DNA of 62,602 nt from Pyrinomonadaceae bacterium MAG19_C2-C3 (GTDB lineage: Bacteria > Acidobacteriota > Blastocatellia > Pyrinomonadales > Pyrinomonadaceae), in NCBI GenBank assembly GCA_024330265.1, contig JANDLT010000027.1:1-62602 (forward strand), given 5' to 3'. Positions 51,279-60,938 of this stretch are shown here, piece after piece. A program made the position numbers and the translations under genes. The notes beneath the pieces were generated by a model. That model saw nothing but the letters and a program-made list of their open reading frames with translations. It ran no database searches and was not told the DNA's origin. Each line of letters begins with the position of its first letter. The first letter of the stretch is position 1.

Positions 51279-52112
51279 ATGAAATACGCACATCGCATTG
51301 ACGGAAGCGAAAAAATCCGTCTTAAAGATTTCAAAGCCGACGACACACGCGGCGTCACGCGCGAAGAAGGTGAACGCGAAGCTCTGGCTTTAGGCGAAGA
51401 ACTCGTCGAACTTCAAGAATTATTATACGCCGCCTCTGACCGCAGCGTGCTGATAGTTTTACAAGGGCGCGACACGAGCGGTAAAGACGGCACGATTCGT
51501 TATCTGACTTCGCCGTTGAGCGCGAGCGGCTGTGATGTCGCTTCCTTCAAAGCCCCTGTGGGCGAAGAATTGACGCACGATTTTCTGTGGCGCGTTCACA
51601 AAGCGACGCCGGGACGCGGCGAAATGCGTATCTTCAATCGTTCGTATTACGAAGACGTTCTCGTCGTCCGCGTTCATAATCTCGTTCCCGAAAACGTCTG
51701 GAAAAAACGCTATGAACACATCAACAATTTCGAGAACATGTTGGTTGACGCCGGAACGATAATCCTGAAATTCTATCTTCACATTGATGCCGAAGAACAG
51801 GAAGAACGGCTTCTTAAACGCGAGCAGGAAGCGACCAAGTTTTGGAAATTGTCGGTCGGCGATTGGGAAGAACGCGAGTATTGGGACTCTTATACGGAAG
51901 CCTACGAAGCGGTGATGAACAAGTGCAGTTCGCCGCAAGCCGCGTGGTACATCGTTCCGGCGAACAAGAAATGGTTTCGCAATATCGCCATCGCGCGGGC
52001 AATCGCCGAACAGTTGCGCCCGTTCAAAGACGATTGGTTGCGCGTACTTGAAACGCGCGGCGCAAATGAATTAAAGCGCATTAAAGAATTTCGCTCCGCG
52101 CATAAAACTTAA
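51279..52112 (+). CDS. Polyphosphate kinase 2 family protein
   Basis: A 277-residue PPK2 enzyme that moves phosphate between polyphosphate and nucleotides. The Walker A motif GRDTSGKDG is at residues 63-71, the Walker B/lid area reads GEMRIFNRSYYEDVLV, followed by FYLHIDAEEQEERLLKRE and the C-terminal WYIVPANKKWFRNIAIA. The length and single domain fit the class that makes ADP from AMP or ATP from ADP; the class cannot be fixed by eye. A ribosome binding site (CGGAGACC) precedes the ATG. It is 56 bp from the GH2 gene, with no functional link apparent. Confidence 0.94.
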   Translation: MKYAHRIDGSEKIRLKDFKADDTRGVTREEGEREALALGEELVELQELLYAASDRSVLIVLQGRDTSGKDGTIRYLTSPLSASGCDVASFKAPVGEELTHDFLWRVHKATPGRGEMRIFNRSYYEDVLVVRVHNLVPENVWKKRYEHINNFENMLVDAGTIILKFYLHIDAEEQEERLLKREQEATKFWKLSVGDWEEREYWDSYTEAYEAVMNKCSSPQAAWYIVPANKKWFRNIAIARAIAEQLRPFKDDWLRVLETRGANELKRIKEFRSAHKT

Positions 52113-52168
52113 ACCACGCGGAGCGTTGATAGACTTGCCGCCCCCCGATTTAACCGATTCAACCTGAC

Positions 52169-54037
52169 ATGCAAACCCTCGAATCGAACATGCTGAACAT
52201 CGAAACCGACTTCGCACCTGACCGCAAAGATGCGGAAGCGATTGACAATTATTTGAAGCCTTTGCCGCGCTCGGTCGTCCGCCCGAACGATTATCAATTG
52301 CTTGACGGCGAATGGCGTTTTGCGATTGACCTCGAAGACCGTGGGCTTCACAGCAAATGGTATCTGGCTCACGATTACCCCGACATCGCACCGTTTCCCG
52401 GTTCGATTGAATCGCATCTCGCCAAAGCCCGCGACGCTCTCGCCGACACTCCGACGTGGCAGGATACGGTCGTCGCGTGGTACGAGCGCGATTTTAGTTT
52501 GCCCGACGCGGTTCACGTCGCGCCGGACATGTTGCTTCAACTGACCTTCGGTGCGTGCGGCTATGAAACCCGCGTCTGGCTCAACGGTCATCCCTTGACG
52601 ACTATCGAAGGCGAAGAAGTTCACTTCGGCGAGTACACATCTTTTTCTTACGAACTGCCGCCCGCCTTGCTTCAAGGCGAGAACCGTTTGACCGTGCGGA
52701 TTGCCGATTCAATGGACGCCGAAATCCCGCGCGGCAAACAACAATCGCGCGTCTTCAAACAGGGCGGCATCTGGTATCACACTTATACGGGCGCGGTCAG
52801 AAGCGTGTGGCTTGAAACGGTTGAACGCAATCGCCTTCGCTCGCGGTTAAGCGTTTCAAGTCAAATTGATAATCGCCTCGTCGAATTTACCTTCACCACG
52901 CGCACGCGCGATCCCGGTCTGTACACCTTGCGGCTCACCGTCACGCCGCGCCCGACGCCGGGCGCACAAGCCACAAATAATCACTCGCAGCCCATCACTG
53001 CCGAGTATAAATTGCCGCTCGAATACGGCGAGAAGGTTCAACGTGTGACGCTTGAGATGCCGAACGCGAAGCTGTGGTCAACCGTTGAGCCGCGCCTTTA
53101 CGGACTCGTCGCCGAACTCATCACGCCCGCCGGAAACTCTGCCCGTATCGAAGCCCATTTCGGTTTGCGTAAAATCGAAACGCGCGGTCGCCATGTTCAT
53201 CTCAACGACGACCGGATTTATCTCGACGGCATCCTTTATCAACCCGGCACGGCGACTTTCGAGCAGATGCGTCGCCACCTGCGCGCGATGAAACGACTTG
53301 GCTGCAATCTCGTCCGCGTGCATATCGCCGGAGTTGACCCGCGCATCTATGACCTCGCCGATGAAATGGGAATGCTGTTGTGGGTCGAAGTTCCCTCGCC
53401 CCACAGTTCAAGCCAGCGAAGCCGCGAAAATCATTGGGCGGAACTGATGCGTATGCTCGCCCTCATCGGTTCGCATCCGAGCATCGTGATATGGAGTTTG
53501 TACAACGAAGATTGGGGAGCGCAAGACATCGCCTATAACCCGGAAACGCGCCGCTATATCACGCACGCCTACGATTACATGCGCCTCAACCACCCGGAAC
53601 TTCTCGTCGTTGATAACGACGGCTGGAATCACGTCTCGACCGAAGGCAGGCTTGAATCCGACTTGCTGACCGCGCACCTTTACACGCCCGATATAGATGT
53701 CTGGCAACAACTGCTCGACCGTTTGACGGCGGGCGATACCGTCGGCGTCGCCGTGCAACCGCTTGTTGTCGGTGACCCGTTTTTCTATCGCGGGCAAGTT
53801 CCGCTAATGGTCAGTGAATGGGGCGGCTTCGGGTGGAGCGGCTACGGCGGACCTGAAGAAGCCCACGACAAAGCCGAACGTATCACGGCATTCAAACGCG
53901 AACTACGCAAGCGACCCATCGCGGGCGATGTTTATACGCAAGCGACGAGCATCGAAGAAGAAAACAACGGCGTGATTGACCCCGACACGGGCGAGCTTTC
54001 AGTTCCCGCCGGATTGCTCAAATCCGAAGCGGTATAG
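52169..54037 (+). CDS. Glycoside hydrolase family 2 (beta-glucuronidase/galactosidase-like)
   Basis: A 622-residue GH2 enzyme with three domains: a jelly-roll sugar-binding domain (about 35-225, with YERDFSLP, LTFGACGYETRVWLNGHPL), an immunoglobulin-like domain (about 230-335) and a TIM barrel (about 340-605). The barrel has the general acid pair in VIWSLYNEDWG (Asn-Glu) and the nucleophile in LMVSEWGGFG (Glu). No signal peptide is seen, so it is probably cytoplasmic. It shares the sandwich-type GH2 form with beta-glucuronidases, beta-mannosidases and galactosidases; the substrate is open. The ATG at 52190 (MLNIET) is an alternative start. Confidence 0.9.
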   Translation: MQTLESNMLNIETDFAPDRKDAEAIDNYLKPLPRSVVRPNDYQLLDGEWRFAIDLEDRGLHSKWYLAHDYPDIAPFPGSIESHLAKARDALADTPTWQDTVVAWYERDFSLPDAVHVAPDMLLQLTFGACGYETRVWLNGHPLTTIEGEEVHFGEYTSFSYELPPALLQGENRLTVRIADSMDAEIPRGKQQSRVFKQGGIWYHTYTGAVRSVWLETVERNRLRSRLSVSSQIDNRLVEFTFTTRTRDPGLYTLRLTVTPRPTPGAQATNNHSQPITAEYKLPLEYGEKVQRVTLEMPNAKLWSTVEPRLYGLVAELITPAGNSARIEAHFGLRKIETRGRHVHLNDDRIYLDGILYQPGTATFEQMRRHLRAMKRLGCNLVRVHIAGVDPRIYDLADEMGMLLWVEVPSPHSSSQRSRENHWAELMRMLALIGSHPSIVIWSLYNEDWGAQDIAYNPETRRYITHAYDYMRLNHPELLVVDNDGWNHVSTEGRLESDLLTAHLYTPDIDVWQQLLDRLTAGDTVGVAVQPLVVGDPFFYRGQVPLMVSEWGGFGWSGYGGPEEAHDKAERITAFKRELRKRPIAGDVYTQATSIEEENNGVIDPDTGELSVPAGLLKSEAV

Positions 54038-54070
54038 ATGAATACTCTGTAATTTAAGTTATGTGAATTG

Positions 54071-54176
54071 CCTCCAGCTTTAGCTGGAGGTAGAGCAGGA
54101 AATAGGATGTCGGCTTTAGCCGAATGGTTCGGCTAAAGCTGATATATTCCATACTCTCCACTAGCTAAAGCTAAAT
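54071..54176. repeat. Cluster of CTTTAGC-type palindromes
   Basis: CCTCCAGCTTTAGCTGGAGG (54071-54090), CGGCTTTAGCCG (54111-54122), TTCGGCTAAAGCTG (54128-54141) and AGCTAAAGCT (54162-54171) repeat one palindromic theme in the gap after the GH2 gene. The first hairpin may also stop transcription. Confidence 0.65.
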
Positions 54177-54200
54177 CGAAGCGCGCAACATTGGGACAGA

Positions 54201-54272
54201 TGTAGGGGCAGCTTGTCCCTGCCCGCCGGTTCGATAATGAAAACACGGGCAGGGACAAGCCCTGCCCCTACA
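54201..54272. repeat. Terminal-inverted-repeat element, family E
   Basis: TGTAGGGGCAGCTTGTCCCT at the left is mirrored by AGGGACAAGCCCTGCCCCTACA at the right, written here in two parts: AGGGACAAGC and CCTGCCCCTACA. The arms are about 25 bp around a 20-bp centre. A similar sequence is common in other phyla. The gap to 54362 is otherwise empty. Confidence 0.7.
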
Positions 54273-54362
54273 TTCGTTTGTTTGCTCGTGTGCCAATCTC
54301 ATGGGTTCTGATTTAGTGGAAATTTAAGAAAATCAAATAACTTACTTTCCAATGTAATGAAG

Positions 54363-54989
54363 TTAAACAACATCTTCACCATCTTCAATCAACCGTGCGT
54401 AATCTTTCCGCGTGTCAATATCAACCTGACCCTTTGGGAATAAAACAAACTTCGCTTCGTGCGCGTGTCGCTTTATGACCTGTCGCGCCCCGTCGCCACC
54501 TTCGAGCGCGCGTAGTTCATCGAACACCGAACGGGCGAACAATGCCGGAACTCCGCGCGCTTCGCCGTACACGGAAGCGACGACGGGCGAATGCTCACGC
54601 CGGAAAACTTCCGTCAGATTATTGATGATTTCCGCTGTCACGAAAGGCTGGTCGCAAAGCGTGATGACCGCCGCATCTATCACCGGATTTTCATCTTCAA
54701 GGGCGCGCACTCCAATACGAATCGAAGCACTCATGCCTTCAGCCCACGCCGGATTTTCGACGATGATGACGGGCAAATCTTCGACTTCGACGCGCATGAT
54801 TTCGGCGTTCGCGCCGAGAACGACAACTACCGGACGACACATCGAAGCCAATCCCGCTTCCGCCGCGCGCCGAAGCAAAGTCTTCCCTTCATACTGAAGC
54901 AACTGTTTCGGCGCGCCGAGTCGCGTCGAAGCTCCCGCCGCCAGAATGACGATGCCGATGCCGTGTTTGATTTCGTTTTTCAAGTCCAT
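54363..54989 (-). CDS. MobA-like NTP transferase (MocA type)
   Basis: A 208-residue nucleotidyltransferase with the MobA/GlmU-type fold. The nucleotide-binding loop GIGIVILAAGASTRLGAPKQ is at residues 10-29, followed by VITLCDQPFVT (metal-binding Asp) and GEARGVPALFARSVFDEL. Length and motifs match molybdenum cofactor cytidylyltransferase (MocA) that makes molybdopterin cytosine dinucleotide for xanthine-dehydrogenase-type enzymes. No such enzyme is in the window, so the role remains inferred. The next gene upstream on its strand is the arsR-type regulator (55036), separated by 46 bp. Confidence 0.88.
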   Translation of the reverse strand: MDLKNEIKHGIGIVILAAGASTRLGAPKQLLQYEGKTLLRRAAEAGLASMCRPVVVVLGANAEIMRVEVEDLPVIIVENPAWAEGMSASIRIGVRALEDENPVIDAAVITLCDQPFVTAEIINNLTEVFRREHSPVVASVYGEARGVPALFARSVFDELRALEGGDGARQVIKRHAHEAKFVLFPKGQVDIDTRKDYARLIEDGEDVV

Positions 54990-55035
54990 GACTTCAGCGA
55001 TTGTTACGCGCTTTGCAATCGAAGATTGATGAGTA

Positions 55036-55431
55036 TCAAGCCGCGAGACTTCGCGGGCGCGGCGCGCCTTGAATGCTGATTGGAACTTGCGGCGTGCAAC
55101 ATACTTTCATCAGTCGTTCACGGTCACGCTGCATCTCGCGGTCTTCCGCCAACCACGTCCGTACTTCGGCAAAGACGCGCTTGGCACGCGCGTCTTCCGG
55201 CTCGATGATGCGATAGTGCATCCACTTCCCTTCACGCCGCGCGGCGACAACACCCGCGCGACGCAAGTACGCAAGATGCCGCGAAATCTTCGGCTGATTA
55301 AGCCGCATCACTTCGACGAAATAACACACGCAAACTTCGTCGCTTCCCATCAAGCTCAACAGACGCAACCGCGTCCGGTCAGCCAACGCCCGAAACAAAA
55401 TTTCTATGTCGTAAGTTTTCTGCTTGCCCAT
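55036..55431 (-). CDS. arsR: ArsR-family arsenic-responsive repressor
   Basis: A 131-residue winged-helix repressor. RTRLRLLSLM starts the DNA-binding domain. The metal-binding segment EVCVCYFVE carries the CxC pair of As(III)-sensing ArsR proteins. Recognition helix and wing follow (QPKISRHLAYLRRAGVVAARREGKWMHYRI). A further Cys pair near the C-terminus (MKVCCTPQ) could join metal binding. It is divergent from arsM, with two candidate operators in between, so it should repress both directions until arsenite binds. Confidence 0.93.
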   Translation of the reverse strand: MGKQKTYDIEILFRALADRTRLRLLSLMGSDEVCVCYFVEVMRLNQPKISRHLAYLRRAGVVAARREGKWMHYRIIEPEDARAKRVFAEVRTWLAEDREMQRDRERLMKVCCTPQVPISIQGAPRPRSLAA

Positions 55432-55491
55432 ACTCGTTTTACTCGTTGCCCAAATTCGCTTCTTTAAGTCGCCACTACATATCCGCCTTGA

Positions 55492-55506
55492 CGAATATAT
55501 ATTTCG
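55492..55506. promoter_or_regulatory. ArsR operator candidate 1
   Basis: The palindrome CGAA-TATATAT-TTCG lies in the arsR/arsM intergenic region. Its AT-rich centre may also contain a -10 box. It shares the CGAA arm with the second site. Confidence 0.45.
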
Positions 55507-55525
55507 CTGCTAGTATCCGCGAACA

Positions 55526-55543
55526 CATTCGCCTGTACGAATG
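55526..55543. promoter_or_regulatory. ArsR operator candidate 2
   Basis: The palindrome CATTCG-CCTGTA-CGAATG has exact 6-bp arms. It stands about 50 bp before the arsM start codon, suitable for blocking arsM transcription. Confidence 0.5.
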
Positions 55544-55594
55544 TATAACATAACTCTAAATCAATGCATAAGCGGAAAGGTTAAGGATAATTCA

Positions 55595-56521
55595 ATGTCA
55601 AACAATATAACGGAAGTCGTGCGCGATAAATACGGAGCGGTCGCCGTTAGTCATCGCTCGTCGGAGCAGACGGGCGTGCGCTCGGTCGCGGAAGCGTTCG
55701 GGTATTCAAGCGCGGAACTGGCTTCGATTCCGGCGGAAGCGAACATGGGTTTGTCGTGCGGCAATCCGACGGCAACGGCGAACCTGCGCGCGGGCGAAAC
55801 GGTGGTTGACTTGGGAAGCGGCGGCGGGCTTGACGTGTTTTTAGCAGCGGCGAAAGTTGGGGCGTCGGGTCGCGCCATCGGGATTGATATGACGCCGGAG
55901 ATGATTGACCTTGCGCGGCGTAACGCGGAGCGCGGCGATGCCGAAGGCAAGCCATATACAAACGTCGAATTTCATCTTGCGACGATTGATAATCTGCCGC
56001 TTCCCGACGCTTCGGTTGATTGCGTGATTAGCAATTGCGTCATCAATTTAGCGGCGGATAAAAACGCCGTGTTTCATGAAATCTCGCGTGTCCTCAAACC
56101 CGGCGGCAGACTCGCCGTCAGTGACATCGCGCTTAAACAGCCGCTTCCGGCTGAAATGGCGGACGACGTGATGGCTTATGTCGGTTGTATTTCCGGCGCG
56201 TTGCTGGTTGACGAATTTCGTGAAGGGCTTCGCGCGGCGGGATTTTCAAAAATCGAAATCGTTGATAGTGGCGCAGACCTCAATGCTTACGCGGCGGTCG
56301 AAGGTCAAGAGGGTTGCTGTTCTCCGGCGATGAACGAATCAACGGATGAAGCAATCAGCGAATCGAAAACTTTGCCGCTCGCGGCGGCGTGTTGTTCACC
56401 TGCTCCGATGACGAACATCACAACTGATGCTCACAGCGATTTGAGCGAGATACTGCGTCGCTATAACGTCAGTGATTATGCCGCCAGCTTTAAGATTTTT
56501 GCGTTGAAGGAAGAAGCTTGA
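55595..56521 (+). CDS. arsM: Arsenite S-adenosylmethyltransferase ArsM
   Basis: A 308-residue SAM-dependent methyltransferase that methylates As(III). [16 protein letters not shown] is the SAM-binding motif. The three Cys conserved in ArsM align with [14 protein letters not shown] and VGCISGAL. Two extra Cys pairs (GCCSP and ACCSP, near residues 247 and 271) in the C-terminal part may bind arsenic as well. Start at the ATG at 55595, seven bases after AAGGA; the frame begins at 55541 but that ATG lies within an operator. The arsR gene is divergent. No arsB or acr3 pump is nearby. Confidence 0.95.
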   Translation: MSNNITEVVRDKYGAVAVSHRSSEQTGVRSVAEAFGYSSAELASIPAEANMGLSCGNPTATANLRAGETVVDLGSGGGLDVFLAAAKVGASGRAIGIDMTPEMIDLARRNAERGDAEGKPYTNVEFHLATIDNLPLPDASVDCVISNCVINLAADKNAVFHEISRVLKPGGRLAVSDIALKQPLPAEMADDVMAYVGCISGALLVDEFREGLRAAGFSKIEIVDSGADLNAYAAVEGQEGCCSPAMNESTDEAISESKTLPLAAACCSPAPMTNITTDAHSDLSEILRRYNVSDYAASFKIFALKEEA

Positions 56522-56542
56522 TGTCGGGCGGGAAGGTCGGGT

Positions 56543-56577
56543 TTTGAAGTTTGAGATGTTGAATTTCAAACTTCAAA
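56543..56577. terminator. 12-bp stem hairpin after arsM
   Basis: TTTGAAGTTTGA and TCAAACTTCAAA form a perfect stem around an 11-nt loop. There is no T run, so termination is not certain. Confidence 0.45.
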
Positions 56578-56655
56578 TGGAAAATCGGAATGCGGGCGTT
56601 GAAGTGATTCAAATACGCCCGCAAACAATTTGCATCAAGATCGGCAATCGTCTTT

Positions 56656-57888
56656 TTAACGACTGGCGCGGCGCGGGCGGAATGAACGACGGCTCACACT
56701 TCCGGCGCGTGAGAGCGAAGCGCGGTTAGCGGTGGTTGTTGCAGGTGAAGCACCGCCGAAAGCGGGAAGCAGGATGCGTTCAACGTCGCGTCCGGTTAAG
56801 CGTTCGATGGAGCGCATCGAAGGTTCATCAATCGGAGCGACAAGCGTGATTGCCTGTCCCGCGCGTCCGGCTCTGCCCGTGCGCCCGATGCGGTGGATGT
56901 AATCTTCCGGCGCGGCGGGTACGTCGTAATTGATGACGTGTGAAATCGAATCAACGTCAATGCCGCGCGCCGCGATGTCTGTGGCGACGAGGACGCGGGC
57001 TTGCCCGTTCTTAAACTCGCGCAGAGCGGCTTCGCGTTGCGGTTGCGAACGGTCGGCGTGAATGCGGTTGACTTTGTGTTCGCGGGCTTCGAGGATGTGC
57101 GCGATGCGTTCGGCGTCGCGGCGCGTGCGCGTAAAGACCAGCACACGGTCGGATTCGATGTGTTCGCGTTCGAGCAAATCGAGAAGCAGCGCGGTCTTCG
57201 AGTTCGACGCGACGGGGTAAGCTTTCTGTTCGACGGTCGCCGCCGCGTTACCGCGTGGGCTGACTTCGACGAACCGGGGTTCGCGCATCGTCGTGCGGGC
57301 AATCTTTTCGATTTCCTTCGACATCGTGGCGGAGAAAAGCAAGGTTTGCCGCGACTTTGGAAGCAAGGCGAGGACGCGAGTTATCGCCGGAAGGAAACCC
57401 ATGTCGAGCATCCGGTCGGCTTCGTCGAGAACTAAAACTTCGACGTTTGAAAGACTGATGGTGCGACGTTCGAGGTGGTCGAGCAGCCTTCCGGGTGTGG
57501 CGATGCAGACGCCCGCCCCGCGACGCAAGCCGTCAAGTTGTTTGGCGAAACCCGCGCCGCCGATAAGAGCCACGCATCGCGGAGCGCGCTTCGGTGCGAG
57601 TTCGTGATAATTGGTTTCGATTTGTAAAGCGAGTTCGCGCGTCGGTGCGAGAATAAGCACGCGCACGGGTGAAGCTTCGCGGGCGGCAGGTTTTTCAAAT
57701 AATCTTTGAATGGTGGGAAGCAAGAAAGCCGCAGTTTTTCCTGTTCCGGTTTCGGCGCAACCGATAAGGTCGGAGCCGGTTAAAATTATGGGTATCGCTT
57801 GGTGTTGGATTGGTGTCGGTTCTTTGTATCCGAGTTGGTCGCAACGCTCTGTTAAGACAGGTTGCAATCCGAGTTCTGTAAAATTCAT
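56656..57888 (-). CDS. DEAD-box ATP-dependent RNA helicase (RhlE-like)
   Basis: A 410-residue RNA helicase with both RecA-like domains. The blocks are, in order: Q motif PTPIQHQAIPI, Walker A AETGTGKT, PTRELA, TPGRLLDHLE, DEAD box VLDEADRMLD, SAT, then VFTRTRRDAERIA, ATDIAARGIDVD and HRIGRTGRAG. The C-terminal tail is short and Arg/Ser-rich (SRRSFRPRRASR). It remodels RNA, often in ribosome assembly or cold growth. The ATG at 57888 is chosen because AAGGA lies 4 bases before it; the frame reaches 57927. It is encoded on the same strand as, and downstream of, an RRM protein. Confidence 0.95.
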   Translation of the reverse strand: MNFTELGLQPVLTERCDQLGYKEPTPIQHQAIPIILTGSDLIGCAETGTGKTAAFLLPTIQRLFEKPAAREASPVRVLILAPTRELALQIETNYHELAPKRAPRCVALIGGAGFAKQLDGLRRGAGVCIATPGRLLDHLERRTISLSNVEVLVLDEADRMLDMGFLPAITRVLALLPKSRQTLLFSATMSKEIEKIARTTMREPRFVEVSPRGNAAATVEQKAYPVASNSKTALLLDLLEREHIESDRVLVFTRTRRDAERIAHILEAREHKVNRIHADRSQPQREAALREFKNGQARVLVATDIAARGIDVDSISHVINYDVPAAPEDYIHRIGRTGRAGRAGQAITLVAPIDEPSMRSIERLTGRDVERILLPAFGGASPATTTANRASLSRAGSVSRRSFRPRRASR

Positions 57889-57952
57889 TAAGTCCTTTGG
57901 TGTCGCCCTTGCACAATGCGCGGGCATCTTGTGTGTTTTGTTTTCATTAAGG

Positions 57953-57989
57953 CGAAGCCTCCGACAGTTGGTGCGTGCCGGAGGCTTCG
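57953..57989. terminator. Stem-loop between RRM and helicase genes
   Basis: CGAAGCCTCCG pairs with CGGAGGCTTCG (11 bp). It has no clear U run on either strand. It may be an attenuator or mRNA-processing hairpin between the two genes. Confidence 0.5.
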
Positions 57990-58039
57990 TTGCCGTCTAA
58001 TTGTTTGAGCTAACCGCTTGTGCAATTAGCAAAGACTAA

Positions 58040-58432
<393 letters not shown>

Positions 58433-58974
58433 TGTGTTTGTGTACCTTACTTACGTCCTGCTTTGAAAGGACATGCTGTGGAGAAGCTTGAGCGATGGAA
58501 GCGACTTCGGCGTAACGGCTGGCGGACAAAGGCTTCGCGTGTTCGGATGCTCGTATATTATTAACTGAGCGGCTTCTGAAAGTTGAAATGAGCCTGCTCC
58601 CGAACGATCCTACAACGCTTGCTGCCTAAATCTTTGAGGCATGAGCGCACCGCCGTCGATGCGCGAGAGAAGGGTTAACGGTGGTTATGATGCACGTTGC
58701 GCTTGAAAGTTGCAAATCGTTTCGCGGTTTTTTAGATTTCCGCGATTAAATTTCTGTACCGAAGCGCACATAACTGGTATGCTTCGCAACTAAGTTTTCA
58801 AGTTCCGGCATCACGACGGTTCAATTTGTTTTTCCGAAGTTACCGATTGTTCGTCAGCGATTCCCCTAAATCATCAACGCGAAACGCAGCTGACCTCGAC
58901 GCTATAACCGTGAGCGTCAACACTATATTTCTGAATTCAGCCCGGCATCGGCGCACGGCAATGGCACGCACAAT
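58433..58974. other. Long intergenic region
   Basis: About 540 bp between the divergent RRM and radical SAM genes. Short open frames here have no support. A long leader for the RRM mRNA, as known for cold-shock genes, is possible, but no conserved structure or clear promoter was recognised. Confidence 0.4.
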
Positions 58975-60534
58975 ATGAAAATTTTACTGTATAACCCGGA
59001 CAACGGGGTGACGCGAAACTTCATGCCACATCTGTGGATGTTTCTACTTCAATCTCTGACTCCGCCCGAACATGAAGTGGTGTTGATTGACGGCAACGCG
59101 CACGCGATGAATGAAGCGGAACTCGTCGCGTTCATTAAAGAGAATAACATCGGACTCGTCGGTATCGGTGCGATGACGCGCATGGTGGCGAAAGCTTATC
59201 GCTTCGCGGATGCCGTGCGCGCCGCTGGGATTCCGGTCGTGATGGGCGGACCTCACGTCACGGAAATGCCGGACGAAGCTTTAGGACGCGACGGCGGCAT
59301 ACGCCATGCCGACGCGATTGCGCTTGGCGAAGCCGACGATACATGGGCGCAGATTGTAACCGATGCGGCGAACGGACAACTCAAAGACGTATATCAACCG
59401 GCACTCGACGCGAAGGGCAATGACATCAAACCGCCTCTGCAAGATTACCCGCAAATCCCATGGGAAACTCTTGACCTTGACCAATTCAATTTAGTTCCGA
59501 AATTCTTGCGTCCGGTCTTGGAGAAGATGGGCGGTGGTTGGGGTTCATTCCGCGTCATCCCGCTCGAATCCGGGCGCGGCTGTCCTTACGGTTGCGAGTT
59601 CTGCACGGTCACGGGTTTCTTCGGTGATTCGATTCGCTTTCGCACGAATGAAAGCGTCGTTGATGAACTTTTGCGTTTGAAGAATCGCGCCCGACAGGAC
59701 GGCGGACAGGTCGCGGTGTTTTTTATTGACGATAATTTTGCGATAAACAAGAAACGCACCAAGTCACTCCTGCGCGACATCATCGCGGCGGACGCACAGC
59801 TTCCGTGGGTCGCGCAAATCAGCGCGAATCTTTTGCGCGATGAGGAACTCGTGGACTTAATCGAGCAATCCGGCGGCAAGTGGATTTTCATCGGCATGGA
59901 GTCGGTTGACCCGGCGAACCTTGCCGATGTCAATAAGAATTTCAACAAGCCGGGCGAATACAAAGAAGTTCTCGACCGTCTCGCGGCGCGCAACGTGTTT
60001 GCGATTACGTCGTTCATCTTCGGGATGGACAACGACACGACGGGAGCAGCCGAACGCACGCTCGAACAGGTCAATTCATGGGCACCGGGTCTGCCTGTGT
60101 TCGGTCAACTGACACCGTTTCCGGCGACGCCGCTTTATGACCGTCTCGCGGCTTCCGGCAGACTCGCGCGCCCGCGCCACTGGATGGATTTCGCGCCGTT
60201 CGAGATGGCGCACGAACCGCTCAAGATGACGATGAAGGAAGCCCGCGCCGAAGTTGATAAGGCATGGAGTGAATCTTATAGCCCTGAACGCAATGCTGAA
60301 GCTCTCGCATCAATCGCCGATAAGCCGGTTGAGATTCGCATCGGTCATTTAATCGCGCGCATGTTCTTTCGCGGCATCTATTTCCCGCAAATGACCAAAG
60401 GCTCATGGTTGAAACTCATCGCCCAGAATCGCGGCTTGATTTACAGTTTAACGAAAGAAGGCGTCGGTAAATATCGCGCTTCGCGCACAAGACGCAAAAC
60501 GATGCCGCAACGCGAAGCGGCGGCTGATTCTTAA
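58975..60534 (+). CDS. B12-binding-domain radical SAM protein
   Basis: A 519-residue enzyme with an N-terminal cobalamin-binding-like domain (about 1-150, MKILLYNPDNG, GLVGIGAMT and GIPVVMGGPHV) and a radical SAM domain with the 4Fe-4S motif CPYGCEFC (about 205-212). The GGE-like IFIGMESVD segment and a C-terminal extension follow. Usual DxHxxG cobalamin base-on residues are not evident. Relatives include class B radical SAM methylases and BchE-like cyclases; the substrate cannot be assigned. It stands alone, with a transposase remnant downstream. Confidence 0.9.
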   Translation: MKILLYNPDNGVTRNFMPHLWMFLLQSLTPPEHEVVLIDGNAHAMNEAELVAFIKENNIGLVGIGAMTRMVAKAYRFADAVRAAGIPVVMGGPHVTEMPDEALGRDGGIRHADAIALGEADDTWAQIVTDAANGQLKDVYQPALDAKGNDIKPPLQDYPQIPWETLDLDQFNLVPKFLRPVLEKMGGGWGSFRVIPLESGRGCPYGCEFCTVTGFFGDSIRFRTNESVVDELLRLKNRARQDGGQVAVFFIDDNFAINKKRTKSLLRDIIAADAQLPWVAQISANLLRDEELVDLIEQSGGKWIFIGMESVDPANLADVNKNFNKPGEYKEVLDRLAARNVFAITSFIFGMDNDTTGAAERTLEQVNSWAPGLPVFGQLTPFPATPLYDRLAASGRLARPRHWMDFAPFEMAHEPLKMTMKEARAEVDKAWSESYSPERNAEALASIADKPVEIRIGHLIARMFFRGIYFPQMTKGSWLKLIAQNRGLIYSLTKEGVGKYRASRTRRKTMPQREAAADS

Positions 60535-60594
60535 TTCAAGGTTCAAGGTTGCGGGTGAGACACCTATATGGAGCGCACACCAAGAAGTGGATTT

Positions 60595-60915
60595 TCACTC
60601 GACGAGAGCATAGAGTTTCCCATCGCTCCAGCCATAACCGAACTTCTCAAGAAAGTTGACCGTGTGCTGCTTGATTGTCTGATAGTAGTCGTTGATTGCT
60701 TGGCGTAAATTTGCCATCGTCTCATGCCAGCAATGGTGTGAGACTTCTTCCTTCATCCGCTTCCACGTTGCTTCCTTCGGGTTTTCCTCCGGTGTATATG
60801 CCGGAAAATGAATCCGGTTTTTGCTCTTGCGATAAGCGTTGAAAATAGTCTTTGTCAATTTCGAGTTTATCTGCCACTCATTCACGATTGCCGTTGATAA
60901 GTTTATTGATGACAT
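60595..60915 (-). pseudogene. IS630-type transposase remnant
   Basis: The open frame matches only the C-terminal end of an IS630/Tc1-like DDE transposase: FPAYTPEENPKEATWKRMKEEVSHH with the final catalytic Glu region (given here as FPAYTPEENPKEATW), then a helical end LRQAINDYYQTI. The N-terminal helix-turn-helix and the first two Asp are missing. It is a dead fragment at the edge of the AT-rich SulP segment. Confidence 0.75.
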
Positions 60916-60938
60916 TCATTTGTTTGACCTTTGTAGAG

